From Nitrospirota bacterium (lineage in GTDB: Bacteria; Nitrospirota_A; Leptospirillia; Leptospirillales; Leptospirillaceae): a stretch of 41,584 nucleotides of DNA. Below the pieces are notes generated by a model. It searched no databases. It was given only the letters and a program-made list of their open reading frames with translations, and was not told the DNA's origin. The DNA is taken from the NCBI GenBank assembly GCA_021795275.1, contig JAJYPO010000002.1, positions 1 through 41,584 of the forward strand, given 5' to 3'. Position 1 is the first letter of the stretch, and each line of letters begins with the position of its first letter. Both the position numbers and the translations under genes were made by a program. Positions 1-7,746 of the stretch are shown in pieces.

Positions 1-376
1 AGGGCTCATCACCGACGAGATTTCTGGCACAAAGAACGGCGTGTCCAAGGCCCAGGGACTCCTTCTGCCGGGTATAGACGACCTCCGCCATGAAGGAGAT
101 CCGCCGAACATCCGCCAGCAGTTTCAGCTTTCCCTTTTCGCGCAGGACATCCTCAAGTTCGTAGGAGATGTCGAAATGGTCTTCGATCGCCCGTTTTCCC
201 CGACCGGTGACCATGATGATCTGCCCGACTCCCGAAGCCACTGCCTCCTCGACCGTATATTGGACAACCGGTTTGTCCACGAGGGGAAGCATTTCCTTGG
301 GGGAAGCCTTGGTCATCGGCAGAAAGCGGGTGCCGTGGCCTGCGAGGGGGAACACTGCCTTTCTGAGCTCTTTCAT
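1..376 (-). CDS. galU: UTP--glucose-1-phosphate uridylyltransferase, N-terminal part
   Basis: Makes UDP-glucose from UTP and glucose-1-phosphate in the cytoplasm, feeding cell-envelope sugar synthesis. Only about the first 125 residues are present; the C-terminus lies beyond base 1. The N-terminus carries the nucleotidyltransferase signature [11 protein letters not shown] (residues 13-23) followed by [17 protein letters not shown], as in GalU; the block [14 protein letters not shown] follows at about residue 57. The start ATG (374-376) overlaps the coaE stop as ATGA, so translation is probably coupled to coaE. A close paralogue such as a glucose-1-phosphate thymidylyltransferase is less likely, because the [10 protein letters not shown] and KRAIEDHFD blocks are typical of GalU. 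Confidence 0.9.
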   Translation of the reverse strand, partial: MKELRKAVFPLAGHGTRFLPMTKASPKEMLPLVDKPVVQYTVEEAVASGVGQIIMVTGRGKRAIEDHFDISYELEDVLREKGKLKLLADVRRISFMAEVVYTRQKESLGLGHAVLCARNLVGDEP

Positions 377-984
377 TCATCGTCCCCTTTCTTCTTTTTC
401 AATTCCTTCAATATCTTTGGAAGAATATCGCCGAGAGCCTGCTCCGTCTCCTCTTCGGTCAATAGTCCTGAAATAATGAAGTCGGCCCGGGACAATCTCT
501 CGACCCGGCTCATCTGAGAGTTGATCCGTTGGTTCGCCTCTTCCACGCTAAGCCCGGAACGACGCAAAAGCCTTTCCTCCTGAATCTCTGGGGGGACGTC
601 AACGACGATCACCGCATCCATCTCCGATTCCAGCCCCTTCTCGAACAGAAGAGGAACCTCGTAGACGAGCAGGGGAGCCTCCGCGTTAAGCGCTTTTTGT
701 CGGAGAAATTCGGCGCGGACCCTCGGATGGATGATTCCTTCAAGCTTGCGCCGCTTGACAGGATCCGAATAGATTATCCGGGCCAGAGCGGGGCGATCTA
801 TTTCCCCGCGAAGCAGGACCTCCGGAAAAGCGCGAATCACCGCATCAAATCCCTCCGTCCCTCTACGGACCACATCCCTGGCGAGCTGATCAGCATCGAC
901 CACGGGAACCCCGCGTTGTCTCAGCAAGGCGCCGATAAAGGACTTTCCCGAGGCAATCCCCCCCGTGAGACCGACGACGATCAC
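373..984 (-). CDS. coaE: Dephospho-CoA kinase
   Basis: Last step of coenzyme A synthesis: ATP-dependent phosphorylation of the 3'-OH of dephospho-CoA, in the cytosol. The 203-residue product has the usual length. It begins with a P-loop, [11 protein letters not shown] (about residues 5-15), followed by the CoaE block [14 protein letters not shown] with its conserved Asp-Ala-Asp, then the lid and CoA-binding region ([20 protein letters not shown]). The C-terminal helix is lysine- and glutamate-rich. The start overlaps the stop of the upstream membrane-protein gene by four bases and the stop overlaps galU by four bases, so it sits inside one tightly coupled run. No missing catalytic residue is seen. 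Confidence 0.96.
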   Translation of the reverse strand: MIVVGLTGGIASGKSFIGALLRQRGVPVVDADQLARDVVRRGTEGFDAVIRAFPEVLLRGEIDRPALARIIYSDPVKRRKLEGIIHPRVRAEFLRQKALNAEAPLLVYEVPLLFEKGLESEMDAVIVVDVPPEIQEERLLRRSGLSVEEANQRINSQMSRVERLSRADFIISGLLTEEETEQALGDILPKILKELKKKKGDDE

Positions 985-1415
985 GCGGGAGACTCCCTTT
1001 CCTCATCCCGTGATTTCCGGACCTTATCGAAATAGCGACGAGCCGCCTGCCCTTCGATTCCGATCATCATCGCGGCAAAGACCAGTCCCCCTACCTCGAA
1101 AAGGTGAGGTTTAAGAAGAGGGTCCCCCGTCGGATCCATGAGAACGAGCAGTAAGCGCAAAGCCCCCCCTCCTCCCATCAGGACGGCCGCGGTAAAGAGA
1201 AATCCCGCCGACCGGGATGAGAGCCTGCGAGCGGTAAAGCTCCACATGACGAGGACAAGAAGGAGCAACAGCATCGCCCCTTCGACGGAGACGAGAATGG
1301 GTCGGCGCAATGAGGCCGGGAGGTCAAGGAACCTGTTGCCGAGCCAGTATTCGTCGAGCAGGCCCGGTATGGCGAAGATCAGAATCGTCAATCTTGTCCG
1401 AAAGGGCATCGTCAC
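981..1415 (-). CDS. Small integral membrane protein of unknown function
   Basis: I do not recognise a named family. The 144-residue product shows about four hydrophobic stretches: near residues 9-20, 40-60, 68-92 (interrupted by a glycine-rich turn, VLMGGGGALRLLLVLM) and 105-118. It ends in a charged tail ([14 protein letters not shown]) that is probably cytoplasmic. It overlaps the upstream TPR gene by four bases (1412-1415) and coaE downstream by four bases (981-984), so it is almost certainly translated and coupled to both. The position suggests a partner of the TPR membrane protein, but nothing in the sequence gives a reaction. Confidence 0.8.
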   Translation of the reverse strand: MTMPFRTRLTILIFAIPGLLDEYWLGNRFLDLPASLRRPILVSVEGAMLLLLLVLVMWSFTARRLSSRSAGFLFTAAVLMGGGGALRLLLVLMDPTGDPLLKPHLFEVGGLVFAAMMIGIEGQAARRYFDKVRKSRDEERESPA

Positions 1416-2113
1416 GGGGTCTTGGCTCCAGGAGTAGGGGTGGACGAAGACGGAGTTGAGGGCATAGCCGTTGACAGATGGGGACGTCCGGATGTTCCTG
1501 GCTTGATGAGTCCGGCCTTCTCCTTTTTCGCCCTGTCGATGATCTGCTGGAAGAAGGGACGCTGGGGGGGCTTCGGATCGAGCGTGAGCCCCTTTTCGAA
1601 GTAGGGCATGGCGTCCATGGCCGTTCCCCGCGTCCAGAGAATAGACCCCAGGGCAAAGTATGCCGGGGCGAGATTCGGGTCGAGGGCGATCGCCTTTTTA
1701 AGCTCCGCAACCGAACCGTCCACTTGCTTCACCACCCTATAGAGCATGCCCAGCTTGTAGTGTGCCAACCCGAAGTTCGGATAGCGGGCTACGACAGCCT
1801 TGTAGTCATCCAGGGCCTCCTTGTAGTGGCCGGTTGCCAAAGCATTGTCTCCGGCGGTGAAGGGATAGGCGATGACGACAGGTTCTGCCTTCTTGTAAAA
1901 GTAGGTCATGTAGGCGACGGCATACACGGCAAACACACCCCAACCGATCTTCGCCCAGAATCGAATCTTCGGCTCCTGGATCGTTCCCCGGGATCTCCGG
2001 AGAACATAGGACGTTCCCACGGCGGCAAAGGCGAAGGCCACAAGAATCGCCGCGAGCGACATTCCAAGAAGAGGAAGATTCATGTTGTCGAGAATCGGTC
2101 GGGTATTCATCAA
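1412..2113 (-). CDS. Membrane-anchored TPR-repeat protein
   Basis: A 233-residue protein with two N-terminal membrane segments (about residues 13-38 and 55-71), then a domain with at least three tetratricopeptide repeats between about residues 85 and 195. Repeat helices include GHYKEALDDYKAVVARYPN, VDGSVAELKKAIALDPN and AMPYFEKGLTLDP. The tail is rich in Ser, Thr and Pro. TPR domains hold protein partners, so this is probably an assembly or scaffold protein at the inner membrane; the partner is unknown. It lies 18 bases downstream of polA and overlaps the next membrane-protein gene by four bases. Confidence 0.85.
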   Translation of the reverse strand: MMNTRPILDNMNLPLLGMSLAAILVAFAFAAVGTSYVLRRSRGTIQEPKIRFWAKIGWGVFAVYAVAYMTYFYKKAEPVVIAYPFTAGDNALATGHYKEALDDYKAVVARYPNFGLAHYKLGMLYRVVKQVDGSVAELKKAIALDPNLAPAYFALGSILWTRGTAMDAMPYFEKGLTLDPKPPQRPFFQQIIDRAKKEKAGLIKPGTSGRPHLSTAMPSTPSSSTPTPGAKTP

Positions 2114-2131
2114 CTCACTCCTTTGAAGAAA

Positions 2132-4633
2132 TCAGACGGGATGGGCTTCCACCCAATCCCGGCCCGTCCCGAGACGGACTGTAAGGGGAACAGAGAGAGC
2201 CACCGCTCCCTCCATGCATTCCCGGACTGCCGCTGAAACCGCCTCGATCTCCCCGACAGGGAGCTCGAGCAGAAGCTCATCGTGGACCTGGATCAACAAA
2301 CGGGACCTGGCCCCCATTTTCGCCAGACGACGGTCAAGATCGACCATGGCCTTCTTGATGAGATCGGCAGCCGATCCCTGGAGCACAGAGTTTACCGCCA
2401 TCCTCTCCCCGTACTCCCGAATCCTGCGATTATCGGACAGGATTTCGGGAATGGGGCGTATCCGTCCCAGGATGGTCGAAATCCGGCCAGTTTTTTCGGC
2501 CTCCTTCCGGATCTTTTCGAAATAGGGTCCCACTTCGGAAAAAACACTGAAATATCGATCGATGATTTCCTGGGCTTCGGCGGGTTCGATACCGAGGTCC
2601 TGAGAAAGACTGTACGAGGACATGCCGTAGAGAATCCCGAAGTTGAAAGTTTTGGCCCGTCTCCGCGTTTCGGGCGTTACCGGCTCTCCAAACAGGAGAA
2701 GCGCTGTTCGGGAATGAATATCCTGTTGTTCCGCAAATGCCTGCAGCAGAAAAGGGTCCTGACTCAAATGGGCCAGAAGCCGGAGCTCGATTTGGGAGTA
2801 GTCGGCCGAGAGGAGCACGGAACCCTCCGGAGAGACGAAACACCTCCGGATCAGAAGGCCCAGATCGGTCTTTGCAGGAATGTTCTGGAGGTTCGGTCCG
2901 GAAGAAGATAGGCGCCCTGTCGCCGCGACTGTCTGGTTGAACTGTCCGTGAAGGCGATGGTCGGGGCCGGTTCCTTCCTCCATGGGCGTGAGATAGGTCG
3001 ACAGGAATTTTCTTAGTTGCCGGTATTCCAGAATGAGTCCGGGGAGCGGGTGAAGCGGGACAAGTGTCTGCAGGGTCTCCTCGTCGGTGGAAGGAGCGCC
3101 GCCCTTCTTCCCGGTCTTGCGGGGGGCCGGAAGACCCAACTTTCCGAACAGGACCTCTCCCACCTGTTTTGGAGACAGAATGGCGAAGGGACCACCCGCC
3201 GCCTGGTAGATCTCGTTCTCGAGCCCCCCGATCCGCCCTTCGATGGTGCGCCGGACCTCATCGATCCGGCCGCGACTCACCATGATGCCCGCCTGTTCCA
3301 TCCTGACAAGGACTCGGGCCACCGGAATTTCAATGTTTGTCAGAAGAGAGCCAAGGGCGAATGCATCAATTTCACGTTCAAGCTTCCCAAGAACGGCGAA
3401 GACGAGGGAGGCTCTCCCTTCTGGACTCTCTGGGTTTCCAGCGACGAAAAGCTGGTCCCTGAGCGCAGTCAGGCTATAATCGCGGCGTCCGGGGTCCAAC
3501 AGATAGCCCGCAAGCTCCATATCGAATGTCGGGAGGGGGTCGTCACACAAATGGGGGCATTTCCGGAGAAGCCCTGTCAGACTCGATGTCCAGATGGAAC
3601 CACCGGACCTGAAGACATCCTTCCCGGTCCGGCAGAGTTCCTCCGAGGATTCGTTCCAACTCCAGATCCGCCCGTTCCATATCCCGTTCCCCCACTCCGG
3701 GTCGTGAAGGACACCTTGAGAAGAAGGAGGGGGAACCGGGTCGGAGGTCGATGGAAGGTCAGCGACTTTCCCCATTTTCAAGGCCTGTTTGCCCTTCCAT
3801 TCGAGGATCCGTGCAAGTAGAGTCGCTGTTTCGAGCGATTCGGCCAGATCGCGGAGATCGCTTTCATGAGGCGAACCGATCGCCATTGCCTCCGGAGAGG
3901 CGTCCGCCTCAAGACCTTCATGAAGAATGGTCACGCTCTTGTTCCTGAGGATCAGATCCCGATATTCGATGATTTTAGGTCTGAGTCGCTCGGGAAAGAC
4001 TGTCTCGGGACGCGTCACCAGGTCTTCGACATGGAGTCCTCCGGAAAGAAGGGCCGCCGCCGTTTTCGGTCCGATCCCGGGAACGCCTCCGATATTGTCA
4101 ACAGTGTCGCCGGTCAACGCCAAAAGATCGGAAATCTGATTTGGCTCCACTCCCCATTTTTCCCTGACCTCGCGGGGGCCAAAGAGCTTCTGGAGCATGG
4201 GATCATAAACCTGTAGACGATCGGACACGAGTGCCAGCAGATCCTTGTCGGTGGAAAGAACGAGGACGCGGGAATCCGGCTGCTCGAGAAGCCAGCGTCT
4301 GGCCAGGGCCGCAATGGTGTCGTCGGCCTCGTATCCGTCGACCCAGATGAGCGGAATCCCGAGTCCCCGGATCAGGGATTCAATGAAAGGAATCTGGCGG
4401 ACAAGGTCGTCTGGAGGCGGTGTCCGGTTGGCCTTTATCTCCGGAAGAATTTCCGTACGGACATTTCCGGCCCGGCTCTCGAATACAATGGCGAGGTATC
4501 GGGGCCCGAACTGATTGAGGAGGGACAGAAGCATGTTTCCGAAAACCGTGAAGGCTCCCGTAGGAACCCCGGATCGGGAGACAAAGTTGACCCGACTGTA
4601 ATAGGCCCTGAAAATGTAGCCGAATCCGTCCAA
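2132..4633 (-). CDS. polA: DNA polymerase I (5' end displaced by a probable frameshift)
   Basis: Family A repair and Okazaki-fragment polymerase. From the first in-frame TTG (4631-4633) it has 833 residues: a 5'-nuclease domain (about 1-265, with YEADDTIA and the GIGPKTA helix-hairpin-helix), a central 3'-5' exonuclease-like domain, and the polymerase domain. Polymerase motifs are intact: motif A DYSQIELR (611-618), motif B RRAKTFNFGILYG (658-670) and motif C HDE (784-786). The exonuclease domain looks inactive, because the DxE motif and the YxxxD motif are not found. The TTG start would cut through the first beta strand of the nuclease (TLILLDG) and has no ribosome-binding site, so the true N-terminus must lie upstream; see the next feature. 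It follows ilvE. Confidence 0.93.
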   Translation of the reverse strand: MDGFGYIFRAYYSRVNFVSRSGVPTGAFTVFGNMLLSLLNQFGPRYLAIVFESRAGNVRTEILPEIKANRTPPPDDLVRQIPFIESLIRGLGIPLIWVDGYEADDTIAALARRWLLEQPDSRVLVLSTDKDLLALVSDRLQVYDPMLQKLFGPREVREKWGVEPNQISDLLALTGDTVDNIGGVPGIGPKTAAALLSGGLHVEDLVTRPETVFPERLRPKIIEYRDLILRNKSVTILHEGLEADASPEAMAIGSPHESDLRDLAESLETATLLARILEWKGKQALKMGKVADLPSTSDPVPPPSSQGVLHDPEWGNGIWNGRIWSWNESSEELCRTGKDVFRSGGSIWTSSLTGLLRKCPHLCDDPLPTFDMELAGYLLDPGRRDYSLTALRDQLFVAGNPESPEGRASLVFAVLGKLEREIDAFALGSLLTNIEIPVARVLVRMEQAGIMVSRGRIDEVRRTIEGRIGGLENEIYQAAGGPFAILSPKQVGEVLFGKLGLPAPRKTGKKGGAPSTDEETLQTLVPLHPLPGLILEYRQLRKFLSTYLTPMEEGTGPDHRLHGQFNQTVAATGRLSSSGPNLQNIPAKTDLGLLIRRCFVSPEGSVLLSADYSQIELRLLAHLSQDPFLLQAFAEQQDIHSRTALLLFGEPVTPETRRRAKTFNFGILYGMSSYSLSQDLGIEPAEAQEIIDRYFSVFSEVGPYFEKIRKEAEKTGRISTILGRIRPIPEILSDNRRIREYGERMAVNSVLQGSAADLIKKAMVDLDRRLAKMGARSRLLIQVHDELLLELPVGEIEAVSAAVRECMEGAVALSVPLTVRLGTGRDWVEAHPV

Positions 4634-4731
4634 AAGAATGAGTGTGCGCTCGGGAAGAGAGCGCGCCCATTCGGGGGGGGCCGGCTTGCCTTTGGTCTTT
4701 TGAAGGGCAGCCGTGGCGACAATCCTTTCAT
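4634..4731 (-). other. Probable N-terminal coding part of polA, out of frame at an eight-C run
   Basis: The polA reading frame stays open upstream to the ilvE stop (4793-4795) but holds no ATG, GTG or further TTG. An ATG at 4729-4731 opens a frame that runs to a run of eight C (plus-strand G run 4673-4680). If that run had nine C, or six, the ATG frame would join polA and give MKGLSPRL...EWARSLPERTLILLDG, restoring the first strand of the nuclease domain. This may be an indel error, a real mutation or slippage at the homopolymer. The ribosome-binding site before the ATG is weak (GGA). Confidence 0.6.
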
Positions 4732-4792
4732 TTAAAGATCCGGCGGAGGCGGATGGAACGTGGAGAGCCCCTTCCGGTGAAAGGGGCCCCCT

Positions 4793-5725
4793 TCAGGGAA
4801 CCAGCTTAGGAGAGACGGTTGTCCGCCACTCCGGATGGCGTGGAGTATTGCCTCGTGCGATATCGAAGAACAGGGACTGAAGACGCTGGGTCAATGGTCC
4901 CGGTTTGCCGGCCCCGATCGGTCTGTCGTCGATTTCCCGGATCGGAGTCAGTTCGGCGGCCGTTCCCGTGAAGAAAGCCTCGTCCGCAAGGTAGAGGTCG
5001 TCTCTGGTCAGGGACTCTTCGGCCACGGGGATCCCCTCCTCCCTAGCCAGGGTCATCACGGAGTGGCGCGTTATTCCATCCAGGACTGACCGGAGGGGTG
5101 GGGTCTTTAGGACTCCTTTTTTGACGATGAAGATGTTTTCACCCGGCCCTTCGGCCACCATTCCGTCGCTATCGAGGAGGATCGCCTCGTCGTAACCGGC
5201 TCCCTTGACCTCCCATTTGGCCAGTTGGGAGTTCACGTAATGGGCGGACACTTTTGCGCGCGCAAGAAAATTGTTCACCCCAAACCGAGCGTAGGAGCTC
5301 ACCTTGGCCCGAATCCCCCGGGAAAGCCCCTCCTCTCCGAGGTAGGTCCCCCACTCCCATGCCGCAATGGAAAGACGCACGGGGTTCTTGCGGGCGTAAA
5401 TTCCCATGTCCCCGTATCCGATAAAAATGATCGGACGGATATAGCAGGACTCGAGCCCGTTTTCCGATACAACCCGGCAGGTCGCGTCCATCACCTCCTT
5501 TAGTGACAAGGAAGAGGACATCTGCATCACCCTCGCCGAGTTCAGCAGCCGCTCAGTGTGTTCCTCAAGGCGAAAAATATATGTCCCCCCCTCCCCCTTG
5601 TAGGCCCGAACCCCTTCAAAAACCGCCATTCCGTAATGAAGAGAGTGTGTCAGCACATGGACATTGGCTTCCTGCCAGGGAACCATTTTGTCGTCCATCC
5701 AGATCCAGCGGCTTTCCTTCAGCAT
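4793..5725 (-). CDS. ilvE: Branched-chain amino acid aminotransferase
   Basis: PLP-dependent fold-type IV transaminase that interconverts leucine, isoleucine and valine with their 2-oxo acids. The 310-residue length is normal. Family blocks seen are HSLHYGMAVFEGVRAY (28-42), YIRPIIFIGYGDMG, the Schiff-base lysine K158 in ARAKVSAHYVNSQLAK, and E196 in VAEGPGENIF, which contacts the cofactor pyridine nitrogen. The late block DEAFFTGTAAELTPI is also typical of IlvE and argues against a D-amino acid aminotransferase or PabC. The ATG follows GAGGAGTCCGC, a good ribosome-binding site. Its stop TGA is in the same frame as polA downstream. Confidence 0.95.
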   Translation of the reverse strand: MLKESRWIWMDDKMVPWQEANVHVLTHSLHYGMAVFEGVRAYKGEGGTYIFRLEEHTERLLNSARVMQMSSSLSLKEVMDATCRVVSENGLESCYIRPIIFIGYGDMGIYARKNPVRLSIAAWEWGTYLGEEGLSRGIRAKVSSYARFGVNNFLARAKVSAHYVNSQLAKWEVKGAGYDEAILLDSDGMVAEGPGENIFIVKKGVLKTPPLRSVLDGITRHSVMTLAREEGIPVAEESLTRDDLYLADEAFFTGTAAELTPIREIDDRPIGAGKPGPLTQRLQSLFFDIARGNTPRHPEWRTTVSPKLVP

Positions 5726-5761
5726 GCGGACTCCTCGGGGTTAAAAACAAGGGGGCGATGA

Positions 5762-6451
5762 TCATTCCTCGCCCCGAAAGATCTCCAGGAGTCTCAGAAG
5801 ACTCACAAAGAGATTGAAAACATCCAGATAGAGGGAGACCACCGCCATGACGGGAGTCAATTCCTCCTCGGTTGACTCGAGGATACGGCTTGTATCGAAG
5901 AGAATCAGTCCCGAAAAGAGAAGGGAGGCAAGACCCGAAACCACCGCCTGAAAAAGGGGCGGGTGGAAAAAGATCTGCACGACGGAGAGGATGACCACGA
6001 TGATCAGTCCCGTGAAGAGGAAGCTCCCCATGAAGGAAAAGCTTTTCCCGGAAACGATGGCGTAAAGGGTCAGGGCGAAAAAGATCGCCATCGTGAGGAA
6101 AAGGGCGTCCGAAACGATCGCGGCCCCTCCCGGCGAGCGAAGAATGGCAAAAAGAAGGGGGCCCAGCGAGGCGCCCATCAGAGCGGCGAAGAAAGCGGTC
6201 ACAACCAGGTTGACCCCGGGCACCTTCTGGACGGCCATTAGCAGGAAAAGAGTTCCGAACATGGCGATCGCCAGGATGATGGGATGGGGTCCGACCAGCC
6301 GGAGACCGTTCCCCATTCCCCATAGAGCCCCTGCACCGGAGGCCAGAAACATGAAGGCCAGCAGGCCGTACACCTTCATCATGAAGCGGTTGAGCGAGGC
6401 GGCCGTTCGTCTTCCCTCGACAACGGGGCCAGTAAACATGACGGGTTCCAT
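5762..6451 (-). CDS. Bax inhibitor-1 (YccA/YbhL-like) family membrane protein
   Basis: A 229-residue polytopic inner-membrane protein. About seven hydrophobic segments follow a short N-terminus ending RTAASLNRFMMKVYGLLAFM, which matches the start of bacterial BI-1 family proteins. The C-terminal part LILFDTSRILE and YLDVFNLFVSLLRLL carries the conserved aspartates that form the calcium/pH-sensing pair in the family. Family members include YccA, which modulates the FtsH protease, and calcium-leak proteins; which applies here cannot be told. I chose ATG 6449-6451 because AAAGGAG lies six bases upstream; a longer frame starting at 6493 has no such site. ilvE begins 36 bases downstream. Confidence 0.9.
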   Translation of the reverse strand: MEPVMFTGPVVEGRRTAASLNRFMMKVYGLLAFMFLASGAGALWGMGNGLRLVGPHPIILAIAMFGTLFLLMAVQKVPGVNLVVTAFFAALMGASLGPLLFAILRSPGGAAIVSDALFLTMAIFFALTLYAIVSGKSFSFMGSFLFTGLIIVVILSVVQIFFHPPLFQAVVSGLASLLFSGLILFDTSRILESTEEELTPVMAVVSLYLDVFNLFVSLLRLLEIFRGEE

Positions 6452-6571
6452 GAAAACTCCTTTCATATGGTCTCCCGGACCGGGAGACGCCAACGCGGCA
6501 GATCCGAAGACTCGAAACCGGGCAAGATCCCTCCTTTCGAGAAATCCCTACCCGGCACTCTTGTCTCACAA

Positions 6572-6577
6572 ATTATA
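6572..6577 (-). promoter_or_regulatory. -10 element candidate for the BI-1 family gene
   Basis: A perfect TATAAT on the minus strand, about 120 bases upstream of the BI-1 start codon. The sequence 17 bases further upstream is not a good -35 hexamer, so this is only a candidate, possibly needing an activator. Confidence 0.35.
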
Positions 6578-6655
6578 CTTCCATCTTAAAGCCGGCGACC
6601 TCCAAAATCAAGAAAGCGCCTCGCCGCATACATTTTTGAGAAGCTTGCCGGTCCG

Positions 6656-6683
6656 TTGGACAACTCATCCCCACCATGATAAT
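6656..6683 (+). promoter_or_regulatory. Sigma-70-like promoter candidate for the lipoprotein gene
   Basis: TTGGAC (6656-6661), a 16-base spacer, then GATAAT (6678-6683). It points at the lipoprotein gene at 6788, leaving a leader of about 100 bases. Both hexamers are close to consensus. Confidence 0.45.
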
Positions 6684-6787
6684 ATTTAAGTCATTATAAT
6701 CAAATAATAATTAAACATTTTTTCCATTTTAGGAGATGTTTTATAAGGTTTATGGCCGGATCAAACCCAATGCACTCTGGAGAGCCC

Positions 6788-7087
6788 ATGGCCCTGACAA
6801 AGAGATTACGGATCCCAGCCGGAAGATTCGCCCTAGCAATGATCATTCTCTCTCTCGGCGCATGTGGGGGGGGCGCCATGCCGGGCTATGGACCTGCCTA
6901 TGTTCCGGAGTGCACCTGTTGCTGCGGAGGAGGATTCACTCCCTATGCCTACAAGCAGAGCAACCACTCTTCGATCGCAGGTCCACCTGTGGCCACTACC
7001 ATGCTCCATGATACGAAAGGTCCGATGGCCGACATCTCGGCCAACGGAAGGACTCAGAAAAAGCAGGGGAAGAGCTCCCGACATTGA
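6788..7087 (+). CDS. Small lipoprotein with a cysteine cluster, unknown function
   Basis: A 99-residue product starting with a basic N-terminus, a hydrophobic core (FALAMIILSL) and a lipobox LGAC, giving lipidated Cys26, so it is exported and membrane-anchored. Just after it comes a second cysteine group, ECTCCCGGG, with four cysteines in five positions, which could bind metal or form disulfides. The remainder is polar and probably disordered. I chose ATG 6788 because GGAG lies five bases upstream; an in-frame ATG at 6752 is possible but puts extra residues before the signal peptide. I know no family for it. It is followed by a very strong hairpin and a second lipoprotein gene. Confidence 0.7.
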   Translation: MALTKRLRIPAGRFALAMIILSLGACGGGAMPGYGPAYVPECTCCCGGGFTPYAYKQSNHSSIAGPPVATTMLHDTKGPMADISANGRTQKKQGKSSRH

Positions 7088-7134
7088 CAGCCCTTTCCTC
7101 TTTCTTCCCGATGCGAAAGAGGAAAGGGTCTGTC
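7086..7134 (+). terminator. Very strong stem-loop between two lipoprotein genes
   Basis: Perfect 14-bp inverted repeat: 7091-7104 (all pyrimidine) pairs with 7115-7128 (all purine), loop TTCCCGATGC. The stem extends with GACAG (7086-7090) and CTGTC (7130-7134) around one bulged T, for 19 pairs in all. It begins right at the end of the first lipoprotein gene. No clear U-run follows, so it is either an atypical terminator or an mRNA 3'-end stabiliser. Confidence 0.6.
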
Positions 7135-7192
7135 TCCCGATGACGGCGCACAGCGCTTCGATGAAAAAACACACTTGACCCGGGAGGTTCCC

Positions 7193-7645
7193 GTGAACAA
7201 ACGCAAGATGGCACGTTTCCTCATGACAGCAACAATCCCGCTGGCCCTTTTCCTCACGACCGCAGGATGCACATCGACAGGGGCAATCGGTCTTCTCTCG
7301 AGCAGTGAAACGGAGGCCGACCTGGGCCCCCACGATTCCCATAAATTCCACAGGGTCGGAAGCCAGATCGAAGGAACGGCCTGCCGTCATTTCATTCTCG
7401 GGCTGATTCCCTGGGGAGACTCGGATGTCGAAACAGCATTGAAACACGCCTTCAATAAAAATCCGTCTCTCCAGGCCGACGGGCTGATCCATGTCACCAC
7501 AGCGACTTCTCTTTACAACTTTTTTCCACTGTACAATGTCTACACCCTGACCTGCACAACGGTTCGGGGAATCCCCGTCCGCTTTGACCATTCGCCCGAA
7601 GGAAAAAAGGGAACAGCCAAGCTGAAGCCTCTCCCCCCCTCCTGA
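7193..7645 (+). CDS. TRL-like lipoprotein
   Basis: A 150-residue lipoprotein. The start is the GTG at 7193, placed five bases after GGGAGG; an upstream in-frame TTG at 7175 lacks a site. The signal peptide has a basic start (NKRKMARF), a hydrophobic core (IPLALFL) and ends TTAGC, so the cysteine is lipidated. The mature part has the pattern of the TRL-like family: a glycine-rich start, then FILGLIPWGDSDVETALKHAF, and a final TCTTVRGIPV strand. The function of that family is unknown. Transcription may come from the promoter before 6788 or be separate, since a strong hairpin lies between. Confidence 0.75.
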   Translation: MNKRKMARFLMTATIPLALFLTTAGCTSTGAIGLLSSSETEADLGPHDSHKFHRVGSQIEGTACRHFILGLIPWGDSDVETALKHAFNKNPSLQADGLIHVTTATSLYNFFPLYNVYTLTCTTVRGIPVRFDHSPEGKKGTAKLKPLPPS

Positions 7646-7746
7646 GGGATGACCCTCGTCCCATATCCGGCTTCAGAAAGTCATTGTCCCATGCTAGAAT
7701 TTTCCGTGAATCGGAGAATGGGTCTGTATTCGGGGGATACTTTGAC

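Larger units (their letters stand above)
6452..6787. other. Divergent intergenic region, AT-rich centre
   Basis: No gene is supported here. The stretch from about 6655 to 6735 is much more AT-rich than its surroundings. It holds divergent promoter candidates for the BI-1 gene (minus) and the small lipoprotein gene (plus), listed separately. A perfect TATAAT also lies at 6695-6700 on the plus strand but has no good -35 at proper spacing. Short frames opening at 6736 and 6752 overlap the lipoprotein gene; the latter is in its frame and is a possible longer start. Confidence 0.5.

Noticed and set aside
153..380. Open frame overlapping the galU start
   Set aside because: It is the shifted frame of galU; the galU frame has clear family motifs.
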